DNA of 64,000 nt, taken from contig JANNES010000026.1 in NCBI GenBank assembly GCA_031378845.1, forward strand, positions 124,001-188,000. Reading direction: 5' to 3'. Origin of the DNA: JAJNPS01 sp031378845. GTDB lineage: Bacteria; Pseudomonadota; Alphaproteobacteria; Rhodobacterales; Rhodobacteraceae. The notes below the pieces were generated by a model. It was not told the DNA's origin. It saw only the letters and a program-made list of their open reading frames with translations, and made no database searches. Position 1 is the first letter of the stretch. Each line of letters starts with the position of its first letter. A program made the position numbers and the translations under genes. Of the stretch, positions 9,501-17,654 are shown one piece after another.

Positions 9501-10460
9501 AACCTGATGCAGGGGCTTGGCGGAAACGACATTCTGGCCGGGCGCTTTGGCGATGACACGCTGGAGGGTGGCGACGGCAATGACACGTTGGTCGGCGGTC
9601 TGGGGGCGGATGTGCTGAACGGCGGTGCGGGGCGCGATCAGGCCAATTACTGGGATTGTCAGTCCGCAGTGCGCGTCGATCTGGCCTATCTGCAGACCAA
9701 TACCGGCGATGCGGCAGGCGATATCCTGATCGGTGTCGAGGACGTCGCGGGATCGGCCTTCGACGACATTCTGGCGGGCGAGGGCTCGGCCAACCTGATG
9801 CAGGGCCGCGAGGGCCACGACAATCTGGCGGGCCGCTTTGGCAATGACACGCTGGAGGGTGGCGTGGGCAACGACACGCTGACCGGCGGTCTGGGTGCGG
9901 ACCGGCTGGACGGCGAGGCGGGACGCGATCAGGCCAGCTATTGGGACGCGGGCGCCGGGGTCAGCGTCGATTTGCTGTCGGGCACGGGGACGCTCGGCGA
10001 TGCGGCGGGCGATCTTTTGTTCAACATCGAGGATCTTGCGGGCTCGGCCTTTGCCGATGACCTGGCGGGCGATGACGGCGCCAACCAGATCCTGGGCCTT
10101 GGCGGCGCGGATGTGCTGCGCGGGCGGGGCGGCAATGACACGCTGGGGGGTGGCGACGGGTTCGACAGCCTGACCGGCGGGGCAGGCGACGATGTGCTGT
10201 CGAGCGGTGCGGGTGAAGACGTGTTCATCTTTCACGAGGGCCGCGATGTCATTGTGGATTTCACCGACAACCTCGATGAGATCATGATTGCGACCAGTGT
10301 CTGGGGCGGTGGCAGTCGTACGCTGGCCGAGGTGCTGGACGACGCGAACGTGACCGTCACGTCGGCAGGTCTGGAACTGACGCTGGCACCGGGTCATGTG
10401 CTGGACCTGCGCGGCATCTTTGACGCCAGTCAGCTCTACGACGATATTTCGTTCGTCTGA
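6582..10460 (+). CDS. Giant RTX calcium-binding protein with N-terminal propeller-like domain
   Basis: This 1292-residue protein starts at GTG after a GGAGTGGGG ribosome site. Residues 1 to about 365 are beta-rich repeats resembling a lactonase/YVTN-type propeller. A first RTX block at about 370-430 (GGxGxD nonapeptides) is followed by a linker. From base 8214 (residue 545) come seven modules starting at 8214, 8505, 8769, 9060, 9351, 9642 and 9933. All are 97 residues apart except one of 88. Each holds a VRVDL..NT.DAAGD strand segment, a VEDVAGTA.ND segment and calcium nonapeptides such as GGDGNDTLVGG. The C-terminus (DVFIFHEGRDVIVDF, ending acidic and hydrophobic) looks like a type I secretion signal. 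It is probably secreted and cell-surface or matrix associated. No type I exporter is seen nearby. Confidence 0.9.
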   Translation: MYSFSVIETFTDAAVHLVSGICDLEVITTQGVTRLYTATRAGGGVMAIDVGASMVKIDEVLTATSGSLSAPAHLELVALGGQTTLMVTGANVLRQGGYRIDADGGIGVAATYRGSPLGVVTAIESLVIGGETFFFMSRTNEQSVYTYKYVQASGQMQLVTETVLGPDFQGVDITSLLAVQSRGSTYLVALSLTGDCLRSFAVGANGALTQVAALGAAEGLGLTDPKGVQSVTMDGESYIVMAGTGSSSLSVVAVEPDGSLRAIDHLFDTLDTRFAGVQALSVVTVGDRVFVVAGGSDDGLNLFQMLPGGRLVLVATQLQAPGMALDNISAITTTVSAGMIEVFVAGEGAGITRLRVDVGTQAPMLRGIAGADSLTGGASGDLIDAGAGHDVLRGEAGNDILLGGTGCDTLFGGAGSDLFVLMADGQADVIGDFQVGVDRIDLTGWGRVYDISALTIQTTATGAILTFGSEQVVVQSGNGQPIAASAFRTPDLFGVWHGLWDIDYAARVIAGTSGADRMLGGAGGDCLQGSAGADTMIGGSGIDMADYSAEITGICADLAMSGANTGTAAGDSYDGIEGLMGGAGNDTLTGNTADNMILGGNGADQVSGGLGNDTLCGDAGDDWLAGGAGADRLEGGLGLDWADYGLASAGLRVDLGVPGGNAGDAAGDLYLSIEAVAGSAFGDALTGDAVANVIAGRGGDDTLSGGDGNDTLTGGVGADRLEGGAGRDQARYADAAAAVRLDLQFQTTNTGEAAGDVMTGVEDVTGSAFADVLAGDVLANLIAGLVGADVLAGRGGNDTLEGGDGNDTLVGGVGADRLDGGAGRDQANYWDCLTAVRVDLQYLETNTADAAGDVLVSVEDVAGTALNDILAGEGSANLMQGLAGNDVLAGRGGNDTLEGGDGNDTLVGGVGADRLDGGAGRDQASYWDCLTAVRVDLAYLQTNTADAAGDILSSVEDVAGTALNDILAGEGSANLMQGLGGNDILAGRFGDDTLEGGDGNDTLVGGLGADVLNGGAGRDQANYWDCQSAVRVDLAYLQTNTGDAAGDILIGVEDVAGSAFDDILAGEGSANLMQGREGHDNLAGRFGNDTLEGGVGNDTLTGGLGADRLDGEAGRDQASYWDAGAGVSVDLLSGTGTLGDAAGDLLFNIEDLAGSAFADDLAGDDGANQILGLGGADVLRGRGGNDTLGGGDGFDSLTGGAGDDVLSSGAGEDVFIFHEGRDVIVDFTDNLDEIMIATSVWGGGSRTLAEVLDDANVTVTSAGLELTLAPGHVLDLRGIFDASQLYDDISFV
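8214..10220 (+). repeat. Seven tandem RTX modules, 291-bp period
   Basis: Within the RTX gene, equivalent positions recur at 8214, 8505, 8769, 9060, 9351, 9642 and 9933. The spacing is exactly 291 bp, except 264 bp between the second and third. The copies beginning at 9060, 9351 and 9642 are nearly identical in DNA (for example ACGGCGGTGCGCGTCGATCT in the first two), indicating recent duplication or gene conversion. The outer copies have diverged. Each unit encodes about 97 residues. Confidence 0.9.
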
Positions 10461-10574
10461 CCCTTTCATCGCGGCGTGGTCAGGACATTCTTTACCATTC
10501 GCGGCCAGACTGCCTGCAAGCCTTTGGCGCCATGCGCCAGCGCCGTACCGACGTCCCTGCGATGGAACCCGCCA

Positions 10575-11693
10575 ATGATCTTGCCGCCCGCCGACATGAC
10601 GGGATTTTGTCCCGACAACCGCCACGACGCTGTCACCGGGCAGGGCCTGTCCTTGCTTGTGTCAGGGTTGATCTGGGCGATGCAACCGTCTTGCGTGGTG
10701 GATTTGTGCGATGATCGCAGCGCCACCGGTGGCGTTTTCCTGCACGCGGCTGCAGGCACCGATGCGGTCCGCGAAATCTGGGCGGTGGGGCTGTCGGAAC
10801 GCCCCAAGCGCCGGCGTCGTACAGCCAACGCGACATCCAAAAAGGTGACAGCACCTGCACCGCGCGGTGATTTGCGCGTCCGCCTCATGGACGCCGCGCC
10901 CGTCAAGGCCGCAGCCGCCTTTGCGCCGGGCAGTGTCGACATGCTGCATGTCGCCAGCGCCGCAGATGCCGGCGCACTGCGTGCGATCATCGCGGCCTGG
11001 TTGCCCGCAATGGCACCGTCCGGGGTGATCTTGCTGCAGAACATCATGAACTTGGCCGATCCACCGGCCTCTGTCTGGCGTGAGATTGCCGCCGCCCACC
11101 CTGACCGCACCTTTGCGCCGGCGATGGCACAAGGGTTGGGCATCTGGTGTCTTGGCACAGGCAACACGGACGAAATTTGTCGCTTTGTGGTCCAAGATCC
11201 GACAGGGGCAAGGGGCGCATCAACGGCCATTGCCCGCGCAGAGCGCCCCGATCCTATCGCTGTCAAGCCGCAGCCGCCGGTATGCCGGGCATGTGCCAAG
11301 GCCCCGCCTCGGGCTGCCCGGGCAACGACAATCACGCGTGCGGCGGCCAAGCCGCAAGCCGGTCGCGCCGACACCGACGTCGCACGGGATGACGCGCTTG
11401 CCGATGCGATCTGGGCGAAGTTTGAACCCCGGATCGACGCGCTGGTGCAGGCGGGGGTCACCGCGATGCAGCGCCGTATCGAAGGGCAGCTTGCCGCGAC
11501 TTTGCGCAAAAAGGCGCCCGACCTCTATGCGCAGATGGAACCGCTGATCCGCCAGGCCATCAAGCACAAGAACGACGTGCAGGACGATGCGATCATCGGC
11601 ATCGGTGCCAAGGTCGACGCACAGGACGCGGCGATCGTGGACCTTGTCGAACACGTCCGCAGAGTCTTGGCGCATCCGATTTTTCGGCGCTAG
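10575..11693 (+). CDS. Degenerate methyltransferase-24-like protein with C-terminal helical tail
   Basis: The frame is open from 10476; the ATG at 10575 is preferred because the family's N-terminus begins near there. The N-terminal half follows the layout of class I methyltransferases found in polysaccharide clusters: LLVSGLIWAMQPSCVVDLCD, DMLHVASAADAGALRAII, then GVILLQNI and HPDRTFAPAMAQGLGIWCLG. The residues usually seen there (ELGTHYG for SAM binding, HIDG..TYEAV, LFHD) are replaced, so SAM binding is doubtful. A basic RRRR insert (about residues 80-90), an Ala/Pro/Arg-rich linker and a C-terminal helix (DALADAIWAKFEPRIDAL onward) follow. It sits between the RTX gene and glycosyltransferases. 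It may be a structural or regulatory derivative of the enzyme. Confidence 0.6.
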   Translation: MILPPADMTGFCPDNRHDAVTGQGLSLLVSGLIWAMQPSCVVDLCDDRSATGGVFLHAAAGTDAVREIWAVGLSERPKRRRRTANATSKKVTAPAPRGDLRVRLMDAAPVKAAAAFAPGSVDMLHVASAADAGALRAIIAAWLPAMAPSGVILLQNIMNLADPPASVWREIAAAHPDRTFAPAMAQGLGIWCLGTGNTDEICRFVVQDPTGARGASTAIARAERPDPIAVKPQPPVCRACAKAPPRAARATTITRAAAKPQAGRADTDVARDDALADAIWAKFEPRIDALVQAGVTAMQRRIEGQLAATLRKKAPDLYAQMEPLIRQAIKHKNDVQDDAIIGIGAKVDAQDAAIVDLVEHVRRVLAHPIFRR

Positions 11694-11938
11694 GCGGCGG
11701 TCGCGCATCACGTCCCCGGCTCGCATGGCGACGGGACAGTCGGCCCGTCAGAACCCACGGATCGGCGACCGAAAAGCGTCACGGCGCGGAGCACGATTGC
11801 GATGGCGATCGCAGGGACTTGGCGAGGCATGTCGGTTATTGCAAACCGATCCTTGCGCGACCGCGCGTGACGCAGTTTTGCCGATCTTGGTTCAGCAACA
11901 GGCCTCGGGTCGCCATGGGGTGGCCTGATCGCGCGGGG

Positions 11939-13408
11939 TCAGCGTCCGTGTTCGTTCACGCCGAGACCGCCTTGCGTATCCTTTGGCCGTCGCCCGGACG
12001 TCTTGACGGCGGCTGAGCCTTGGCCTTTGGCCGCCATCGGACCTATCGGCATCTGCATCAGTGCCGCACGAAAAAGCGGATGCGACAGCTTTCCTGTCAT
12101 GGCGGAAAAGCTGTCTTCCCAATCGCCGGGATGATGGGTGCCGGCGGCCGCAAGGCGCGCATCAACATCACCGACCCGTGCCGCCGCGCGCGCGATGGCG
12201 CCTGCCAGACCTTCGACCGTGGGTAAGGCCGGTTCGAAATTGGCGGAGATGTCGCGGTACCACCCTTCGGGGCGCGCAGGAGTCGTGTTGACCACGGTCA
12301 CGATGCCGGAACGCACCATCTCGAACGGCGGCACACTCGGGTGCGGTGCCGACATCAGGGCCATGCCTGCGTCGAACCGCAAAAGCCCCGCGCGGTAGGC
12401 GCTGTAATCGGCATTGGGAAGCGCTGTCACCTGGACCCCGCCGATCGAGAACTGCGCGCCCATGCGGTCCGACCCGATCATGTAAAACTCCCACCGCGCG
12501 CCGTCGAACGCGCCGTCTTGCACGGCCTGGCTCAGCGCCATCATCGCAATGGTCATCAGGTTGCGCCGGGCGTGATCCTCCGGGCGGCCGTAAAATACAA
12601 ACCGGCGCACATCGCGCGCCGCCAGATCTGCGTGTGTCGGCAACACGGCATCGGGAATGCCCTGCTCAAAGACCGCGACCTCGCTATCGGGATCGATCAG
12701 TCCATCGCGCAAAAGCGCCTCGGCAAGCTTGGCCGAATTGCAGATTAGGCGCGGGCGCGGAGATTGATGAAAAAGGCTTTCAGCCAAAAAGCGGTGGCTG
12801 TCGCTGGGATAAAACACCCGTTCATCCTCTTGGACAAAATAGTGGTATCCGGCACTGCCCTGTGCGGCGGCAAGCTTGGATGCGATCAGGGCCGTGGTCC
12901 AGTTGTAACACAGCACGGCATCCTCGGCACCGATGGCGACGGTCCGCCCGACCCCCAGAGGGGCGATGTGTGCAAGCGCCAGCACATCGCGCACCAGATC
13001 ATTTTGCGCGAACATTCCCGCCGGCGTGAGGCCGCCGGCAAAGGGTTTCAGCACCACAATGTCGACACGCACGCCGCGCCGCTGCAAAAACGCCAGGAAC
13101 TGAAAGAACGCGATATAGCCACCAAAGATCACCGACGGATTCAGCTCTGGCAGAACGGCGACCAGCCGGGGCGGGCGATCGTCGATCAGCCGGACATTCA
13201 CCGGCCGGTTTACGAAAGACAAAAGGTGGAAATCGGCCCAGGCGTTGGCCGCGATCTTGTCGTCAGCGGGCGGTCCCTGGTCTGCAGGCGCCAGACGCGA
13301 GGCCAAAGCGACGCGCGTGAGTTGTCGCAGTGTCGCGATCTTGGCCCGGGGGCCCGGTGCGAGGCGCAACATGTGCAATCCGGCCAAAAGCTTGTAGCCC
13401 CAACGCAT
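11939..13408 (-). CDS. WsaF-type glycosyltransferase (GT4-like)
   Basis: About 489 residues from the ATG giving MRWGYKLLAGLHMLRLAPGP, which has GAGG eight bases upstream; the frame continues to a TTG at 13483. The family resembles the S-layer rhamnosyltransferase WsaF. It has an N-terminal Rossmann-like half with PELNPSVIFGGYIAFFQFL, the characteristic HYFVQEDERVFYPSDSHRFL, then ICNSAKLAEALLRDG. The C-terminal GT-B half has VFYGRPEDHARRNL and ALMSAPHPSVPPFEMVRSG, a nucleotide-sugar binding loop. It probably adds one sugar, often rhamnose in relatives, to the surface polysaccharide. The last 30 residues are low-complexity and probably disordered. Confidence 0.8.
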   Translation of the reverse strand: MRWGYKLLAGLHMLRLAPGPRAKIATLRQLTRVALASRLAPADQGPPADDKIAANAWADFHLLSFVNRPVNVRLIDDRPPRLVAVLPELNPSVIFGGYIAFFQFLAFLQRRGVRVDIVVLKPFAGGLTPAGMFAQNDLVRDVLALAHIAPLGVGRTVAIGAEDAVLCYNWTTALIASKLAAAQGSAGYHYFVQEDERVFYPSDSHRFLAESLFHQSPRPRLICNSAKLAEALLRDGLIDPDSEVAVFEQGIPDAVLPTHADLAARDVRRFVFYGRPEDHARRNLMTIAMMALSQAVQDGAFDGARWEFYMIGSDRMGAQFSIGGVQVTALPNADYSAYRAGLLRFDAGMALMSAPHPSVPPFEMVRSGIVTVVNTTPARPEGWYRDISANFEPALPTVEGLAGAIARAAARVGDVDARLAAAGTHHPGDWEDSFSAMTGKLSHPLFRAALMQMPIGPMAAKGQGSAAVKTSGRRPKDTQGGLGVNEHGR

Positions 13409-13598
13409 CTGCGACACCTCATCCCGGCTGATCCAAGCGGCAGTCTGGCCGCAGTCTGGTGAAAAAAGCGTTATCAGGCGCAACGGCTGTCACTGCATGT
13501 CGCAAAGTCCGGTCAGGCATTAGGGCTGCATTAACCGAAGCCGCTTACCTCTGGATCGCATGGGGCCGCAACGCGCGGTCCGTCGCGTCGGGTGCCGC

Positions 13599-14522
13599 AT
13601 GCCGAAACTGGCCATCCTTTTGGGACTTCATGACGGGGAACGGTATCTGCGCGCCCAGCTTGACAGTCTGCTGGCGCAGACCTGGACCGATTGGGTCTTG
13701 ATCGTGTCGGACGACAGCACCAGCCCGCGGGGCCGCGAGATTCTCGCGGCCTTTGCGGACAATGTCGGGCGGGACCGCGTGCAGGTGATTGCGGGACCGC
13801 GATGCGGTGCGGCGCAGAACTACCTGCAGCTCTTTCAGAACATTCCTGCCGAATGCAGATTTGTGGCCCTGTGCGATCAAGATGATGCCTGGCTTCCGGG
13901 CAAGCTTGACCGGGCGGTGGCGGCTTTGATGACCATCCCGGACGGTCAGCCGGCTGCCGTTTTTGGGGCGCGCGAGGTCTGTGACCGCGCGTTGGGACGG
14001 CCAAAGCGGCAGGGCGCGCCAAAACACGCGCCCGGTTTTCGCAATGCTCTGGTGCAAAACGTCATGCCGGGCAACACCATCGTGATGAATGCAGCGGCGG
14101 CCGCGATTTGTGCGGCAACCGCGCGGCAGGCGGCGGGCATCGTGGCCCATGATTGGTGGGTCTATCAGATCATCTCCGGGGCGGGGGGGCACATTCTCTA
14201 CGATCAGAAGATTTGCGTTCTTTACCGCCAGCATAGCGCGAATCTCGTCGGTGCAGGGCTTGGTGTGCGCGCGGTTCTGCGGCGGGGATTGGCCGCGATC
14301 GGGGGGTGTCATCGCCAGTGGAACAGCGCGCAGTTGCAGGCCCTGACGGCGGCGGTCGATCACCTGAGCGTTGAAAACCAGCAGGTCCTCAGGCGGTTTG
14401 CCGCCCTTCGTGATGCAACGATGCGCGACCGCATCCGGTTGTTTGCAGGGCTTGGCCTTTATCGCCAGACGCGCGCGGGCCAGGCGATGTTGTGGCTGCA
14501 AACTCTGATGGGGCGCATCTGA
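13599..14522 (+). CDS. Family 2 glycosyltransferase
   Basis: A 307-residue GT2 enzyme whose start is chosen at MPKLAILLGLHDGERYLRAQ, where family similarity begins; an ATG 39 bases upstream is also in frame. The motifs are VSDDSTSPRGREIL, ALCDQDDAWLPGKLDRA (metal and donor binding) and HDWWVYQIISGAGGH (acceptor region). It is a paralogue of the enzyme at 5517-6503 on the other strand, implying duplication within the locus and two related linkages. The sulfotransferase gene follows after 53 bases on the same strand. The sugar donor cannot be assigned. Confidence 0.86.
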   Translation: MPKLAILLGLHDGERYLRAQLDSLLAQTWTDWVLIVSDDSTSPRGREILAAFADNVGRDRVQVIAGPRCGAAQNYLQLFQNIPAECRFVALCDQDDAWLPGKLDRAVAALMTIPDGQPAAVFGAREVCDRALGRPKRQGAPKHAPGFRNALVQNVMPGNTIVMNAAAAAICAATARQAAGIVAHDWWVYQIISGAGGHILYDQKICVLYRQHSANLVGAGLGVRAVLRRGLAAIGGCHRQWNSAQLQALTAAVDHLSVENQQVLRRFAALRDATMRDRIRLFAGLGLYRQTRAGQAMLWLQTLMGRI

Positions 14523-14575
14523 GCCATGCCTGACCACCCGCACCCCCCGTCTGCGCGCCAACGGGAGCCCGCCTG

Positions 14576-15280
14576 ATGGCCATCCCCCCCCCACAGGACC
14601 ACGCGTTCTTTGTCTCGGTGCATATTCCCAAAACGGCGGGCACGACGCTGGGCATGGTGCTCGACCGGGTGTTTCGCAAGCGGGTCTTGATGGACTATCC
14701 CGACAACGCGCTGGAGGATCAGCCCGACCCCGACATCGCGGCGCATGCGGCCTTTGTGCAGTCCTATTTCAAGGGCATCCATGGCCATTTCAGCGTTCGG
14801 CGACATCTGACGTCGTTTCCCGCGGCAAAGTTGGTCTCGACGTTGCGCCATCCGGTCGACCGGGTGATCAGTCAGTTCATGCATGAATTGAACGACGACG
14901 GCACGGCCTCGGCCTATCACGCGGCAATTGCGGCGGGCATGAGCGTGGTCGATTTTGCCGAACAGGACGGCGTCGGCAATGCGATGACGCGATTTCTTGC
15001 CGGGGTCGATCTGCGCGATTATGATCTTTTGCTCATGTCCGATCGGCTGAACGAGTCGCTGCATGTGCTGAACTATGTGCTTGGCAATCTGGATGTGCCG
15101 CAACACTTCGGCTCCCCACCGATCTTGCCACGCGAGAACATGGCGACGGAGCGGGCCAGAACCGTGCCCTTTGATGCAGCGGTCAGGCAGGCGATCTTTC
15201 AGCGTGTTGGTGCCGATATCGAGACCTATCGGCAGGCCGAGGCGCTGTTTGCCCACAAGGTACGGCGATATCTGCGCTAG
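14576..15280 (+). CDS. Sulfotransferase family protein
   Basis: This 234-residue protein transfers sulfate from PAPS to a sugar or other hydroxyl. The 5'-phosphosulfate-binding loop is VSVHIPKTAGTT near residues 14-25. The 3'-phosphate-binding segment is LVSTLRHPVDRVISQFMHE at about residue 85. It belongs to the family that includes heparan 2-O and chondroitin-type sulfotransferases (Sulfotransfer_2-like). The GGGAG upstream of the ATG supports the start. It lies between a glycosyltransferase and the ABC capsule exporter, which suggests a sulfated exported polysaccharide (inference). PAPS synthesis genes are not in the window. It ends with TAG. Confidence 0.85.
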   Translation: MAIPPPQDHAFFVSVHIPKTAGTTLGMVLDRVFRKRVLMDYPDNALEDQPDPDIAAHAAFVQSYFKGIHGHFSVRRHLTSFPAAKLVSTLRHPVDRVISQFMHELNDDGTASAYHAAIAAGMSVVDFAEQDGVGNAMTRFLAGVDLRDYDLLLMSDRLNESLHVLNYVLGNLDVPQHFGSPPILPRENMATERARTVPFDAAVRQAIFQRVGADIETYRQAEALFAHKVRRYLR

Positions 15281-15341
15281 CTCGGCCCGGATCAGCGGAT
15301 CCCGCCCCCGGTCGGTGCAGACCCCCTGCCACGGGGCGGCA

Positions 15342-16151
15342 TCAGCCTTCGTGCAAGAGCCATTTCGCATGGCGCTGCAGCGCGTAGAACGCTGCGCCAA
15401 ACACCGCCATTGACACCAGCATCACATACGCAGGCGCGGCGTAATCCGCCGCATAGGTCGGATAGAACCCCGCGCGCAGCAATCCGATCACATGGATCAA
15501 AGGGTTGTACCAAAGATAATCCTTCATCGGGTGCGGCAGCATGTTGTAGATGAAAAAGACCCCCGACATCAGGAAAAGAGGGCGCGAGATCACCGACCAA
15601 AGCACGTGCCACAGATGCCAGCGCAAAAAGAGATATGCGTTGGCCGTCCCGACAGCGAGCGCGAAAATCGCTGTCAGGCCAAGGCTTTGCGCGACCCGGA
15701 TCGGGTCAACCACGGCGCCTGTGTCATAAATCGCCAAGAGCCCCGCCATCACCAGCATAAAGACCAAAAGCTCGGTCAGCAGATTGACGAAAAACCGCGC
15801 CAGCACCGCATCGGCAAAGGTGACGGCCGGATAGATCAACAGTGGGCGCGAGAACAACAGGCTGGTGCCGACCCGGTTGGCGATCATCGTGAACATCAAG
15901 AAGGGCAGCATCCCGGTCGCGTAGAACAACTCAAAACTCTGGCCAATCGGGGGATTGGCGAACATCAGAGACGACGCGAATGTCAGGATCGCGATGCCGG
16001 CGACGGGCTCGATGATGGCCCACAGATAGCCCCCCGGTGAGCGGCCATAGGTGGAACTCATCTCGCGCAGCATCAACGCGGCGATGGCGCGCAAGGCAGA
16101 AAAGCGGCGCCGGGCTTTCGGTTTCTGCGCAAGTCTGGCGAACGCGGTCAT
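15342..16151 (-). CDS. kpsM: Capsule polysaccharide ABC exporter, permease (KpsM-like)
   Basis: An inner-membrane ABC-2 permease of 269 residues with about six hydrophobic segments. The N-terminal MLREMSSTYGRSPGGYLWAI motif is typical of KpsM/BexB/CtrC proteins, and the C-terminal part includes LWYNPLIHVIGLLRAGFYP. With KpsT it drives export of lipid-linked group 2 capsule. Unusually, it is transcribed divergently from kpsE-kpsT rather than in one operon with kpsT. The roughly 200-base spacer must therefore hold two promoters. Confidence 0.9.
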   Translation of the reverse strand: MTAFARLAQKPKARRRFSALRAIAALMLREMSSTYGRSPGGYLWAIIEPVAGIAILTFASSLMFANPPIGQSFELFYATGMLPFLMFTMIANRVGTSLLFSRPLLIYPAVTFADAVLARFFVNLLTELLVFMLVMAGLLAIYDTGAVVDPIRVAQSLGLTAIFALAVGTANAYLFLRWHLWHVLWSVISRPLFLMSGVFFIYNMLPHPMKDYLWYNPLIHVIGLLRAGFYPTYAADYAAPAYVMLVSMAVFGAAFYALQRHAKWLLHEG

Positions 16152-16348
16152 GCATTAATCTTTCAAGAAACTCTACCAGCTAGTTTTGCCGCAAGACAGG
16201 TTAACGCGGGGTTTGTGGCAAAGTTGCAAACCAGCGGACCCGAACGATGACGGCGGCGAAACGGGGGTGGTTGGTCGCCCTTCGGGGTGTTGCCCGTCGC
16301 GGTCGGCCCCTGTCGCTGAACGCGTTAAGATGAGGAACGACCGCCCCG
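16152..16348. promoter_or_regulatory. Divergent promoter region between kpsM and kpsE
   Basis: This spacer separates kpsM (leftward) from kpsE-kpsT (rightward) and must drive both halves of the exporter. The first 50 bases (16155-16205) are AT-richer and the rest is GC-rich. I could not pick a convincing sigma-70 hexamer pair or an operator palindrome by eye. Co-regulation of the two transcripts is an inference from the layout. Confidence 0.4.
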
Positions 16349-17650
16349 ATGTCAGACCTGTCCAACCCCCCCGCCGTCGCCCGCGACCAAACCGTTGCGC
16401 TGCGGCCTCCATCGGTGTTTTCGCCGTCGCAGATGGTGTCCGCGGCGGCCCGCCTGCCCGCCACCATGGCTGATCCCACCACGCAGCTGGTAACGACCGT
16501 GCCGCGGTTCCAGCCACCTGACATCGCCAGCCCCGCAGGCAAAAGCCGCCTGCGTCCGCGCCATTACGGCCTATTGGCAAGCTTTGGGCTCCTGGTCGTC
16601 GCACCCGTGCTGATATCGGCGTGGTATCTTTGGGCGCGCGCGGCGGATCAATATGTCTCGATCACGGGATTTTCGGTTCACCGTGAGGATGTCAATCCCG
16701 CGTCGTCGCTGCTCGGCGGGCTGGCGGGCTTTTCGGGGTCCTCCTCGACCGATACCGACATCCTTTATCAATACATCCACAGCCAGCAACTGGTGGCGGA
16801 TCTGGATGCCACGATGGACCTGCGCGGCATGTGGTCCAAACCAGCCGGGGATCCGGTCTTTGCCTACGACACTTCGGGCCAGATCGAAGACCTGGTGGAT
16901 TATTGGCGCGATATGGTCAGCGTGCGCTATGACAGTGCAACCCGTCTGATCGAAGTGCGTGTCCTGGCGTTTGCGCCTCAGGATGCGCAGGCTCTCACGA
17001 CGGCAATCCTTGCGAAATCAACCGCGATGATCAACCGGCTGAACGAAGTCGCATCGCAAGATACGTATCGTTATGCGCAAGAACAACTGTCGCGCACGAC
17101 AGAGGCGCTGGTGATGGCCCGGGCCGAGGTCACGCGCTTTCGCAACCTGCACCAGATGGTCGATCCGGGCGCGGAACTTGTCGCTCAATCAGGCGTCATC
17201 GCCACATTGCAGCAAGAACTGACCGGCGCGCAGGTGCGTCTGGACATGCTGCGCACGACCACCGTCGAGACCGACCGCCGCCTGCCACAAGCGGCACGGC
17301 GCGTCGCCGTGATCGAGGCGCAGATCGGGGCCGAACGCCAAAAGCTTGGTCAGGGTGGCGGTGACAGCGGCGCGCAGGGCTATGCCGATCTGGTGGCGGA
17401 GTTCGAACGGCTGGGCGTCGAGCGCCAGTTCGCCGAAGAAGGCTATCACGCAGCGCGGGTCGCCTTTGAGGTGGCGCGGGCCGATGCCGAGCGACAGGGA
17501 CGGTATCTGGCGGCCCACATTGCGCCGACATTGCCCGAAAGTGCGCGCTACCCGGCGCGTGGCATGATGCTTGCCATCATCGCGGCTTTTGCGCTGGCGC
17601 TCTGGTCGATTGCCGCCCTGATCTACTACGCGCAGCGCGATCGCCGGTAA
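16349..17650 (+). CDS. kpsE: Capsule export inner-membrane protein (KpsE/BexC/CtrB-like)
   Basis: A 433-residue polysaccharide co-polymerase that bridges the ABC exporter to an outer-membrane channel. About 70 cytoplasmic Pro/Ala-rich residues precede a first membrane segment at roughly 72-93 (LLASFGLLVVAPVLISAWYL). Next come a periplasmic domain with TDTDILYQYIHSQQLVADLD, long helices predicted as coiled coil (about 220-390), and a second membrane segment at about 405-425. This is the KpsE topology. kpsT follows four bases after its stop, so the two are an operon. The cytoplasmic N-terminal extension is longer than in E. coli KpsE. Confidence 0.9.
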   Translation: MSDLSNPPAVARDQTVALRPPSVFSPSQMVSAAARLPATMADPTTQLVTTVPRFQPPDIASPAGKSRLRPRHYGLLASFGLLVVAPVLISAWYLWARAADQYVSITGFSVHREDVNPASSLLGGLAGFSGSSSTDTDILYQYIHSQQLVADLDATMDLRGMWSKPAGDPVFAYDTSGQIEDLVDYWRDMVSVRYDSATRLIEVRVLAFAPQDAQALTTAILAKSTAMINRLNEVASQDTYRYAQEQLSRTTEALVMARAEVTRFRNLHQMVDPGAELVAQSGVIATLQQELTGAQVRLDMLRTTTVETDRRLPQAARRVAVIEAQIGAERQKLGQGGGDSGAQGYADLVAEFERLGVERQFAEEGYHAARVAFEVARADAERQGRYLAAHIAPTLPESARYPARGMMLAIIAAFALALWSIAALIYYAQRDRR

Positions 17651-17654
17651 GCAC

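Noticed and set aside
8214..10220. Regular repeats as a CRISPR array
   Set aside because: The units are 291 bp, coding, and differ mainly at synonymous or conservative positions; there are no short repeats with unique spacers.
8586..10625. Long minus-strand open frame opposite the RTX gene
   Set aside because: Its repeats mirror the RTX modules codon by codon and it has no start context; it is a shadow of the repeat array.
10461..11509. Minus-strand open frame opposite the methyltransferase-like gene
   Set aside because: The plus strand shows a recognisable family layout. The opposite frame has only scattered plausible segments and no start context.
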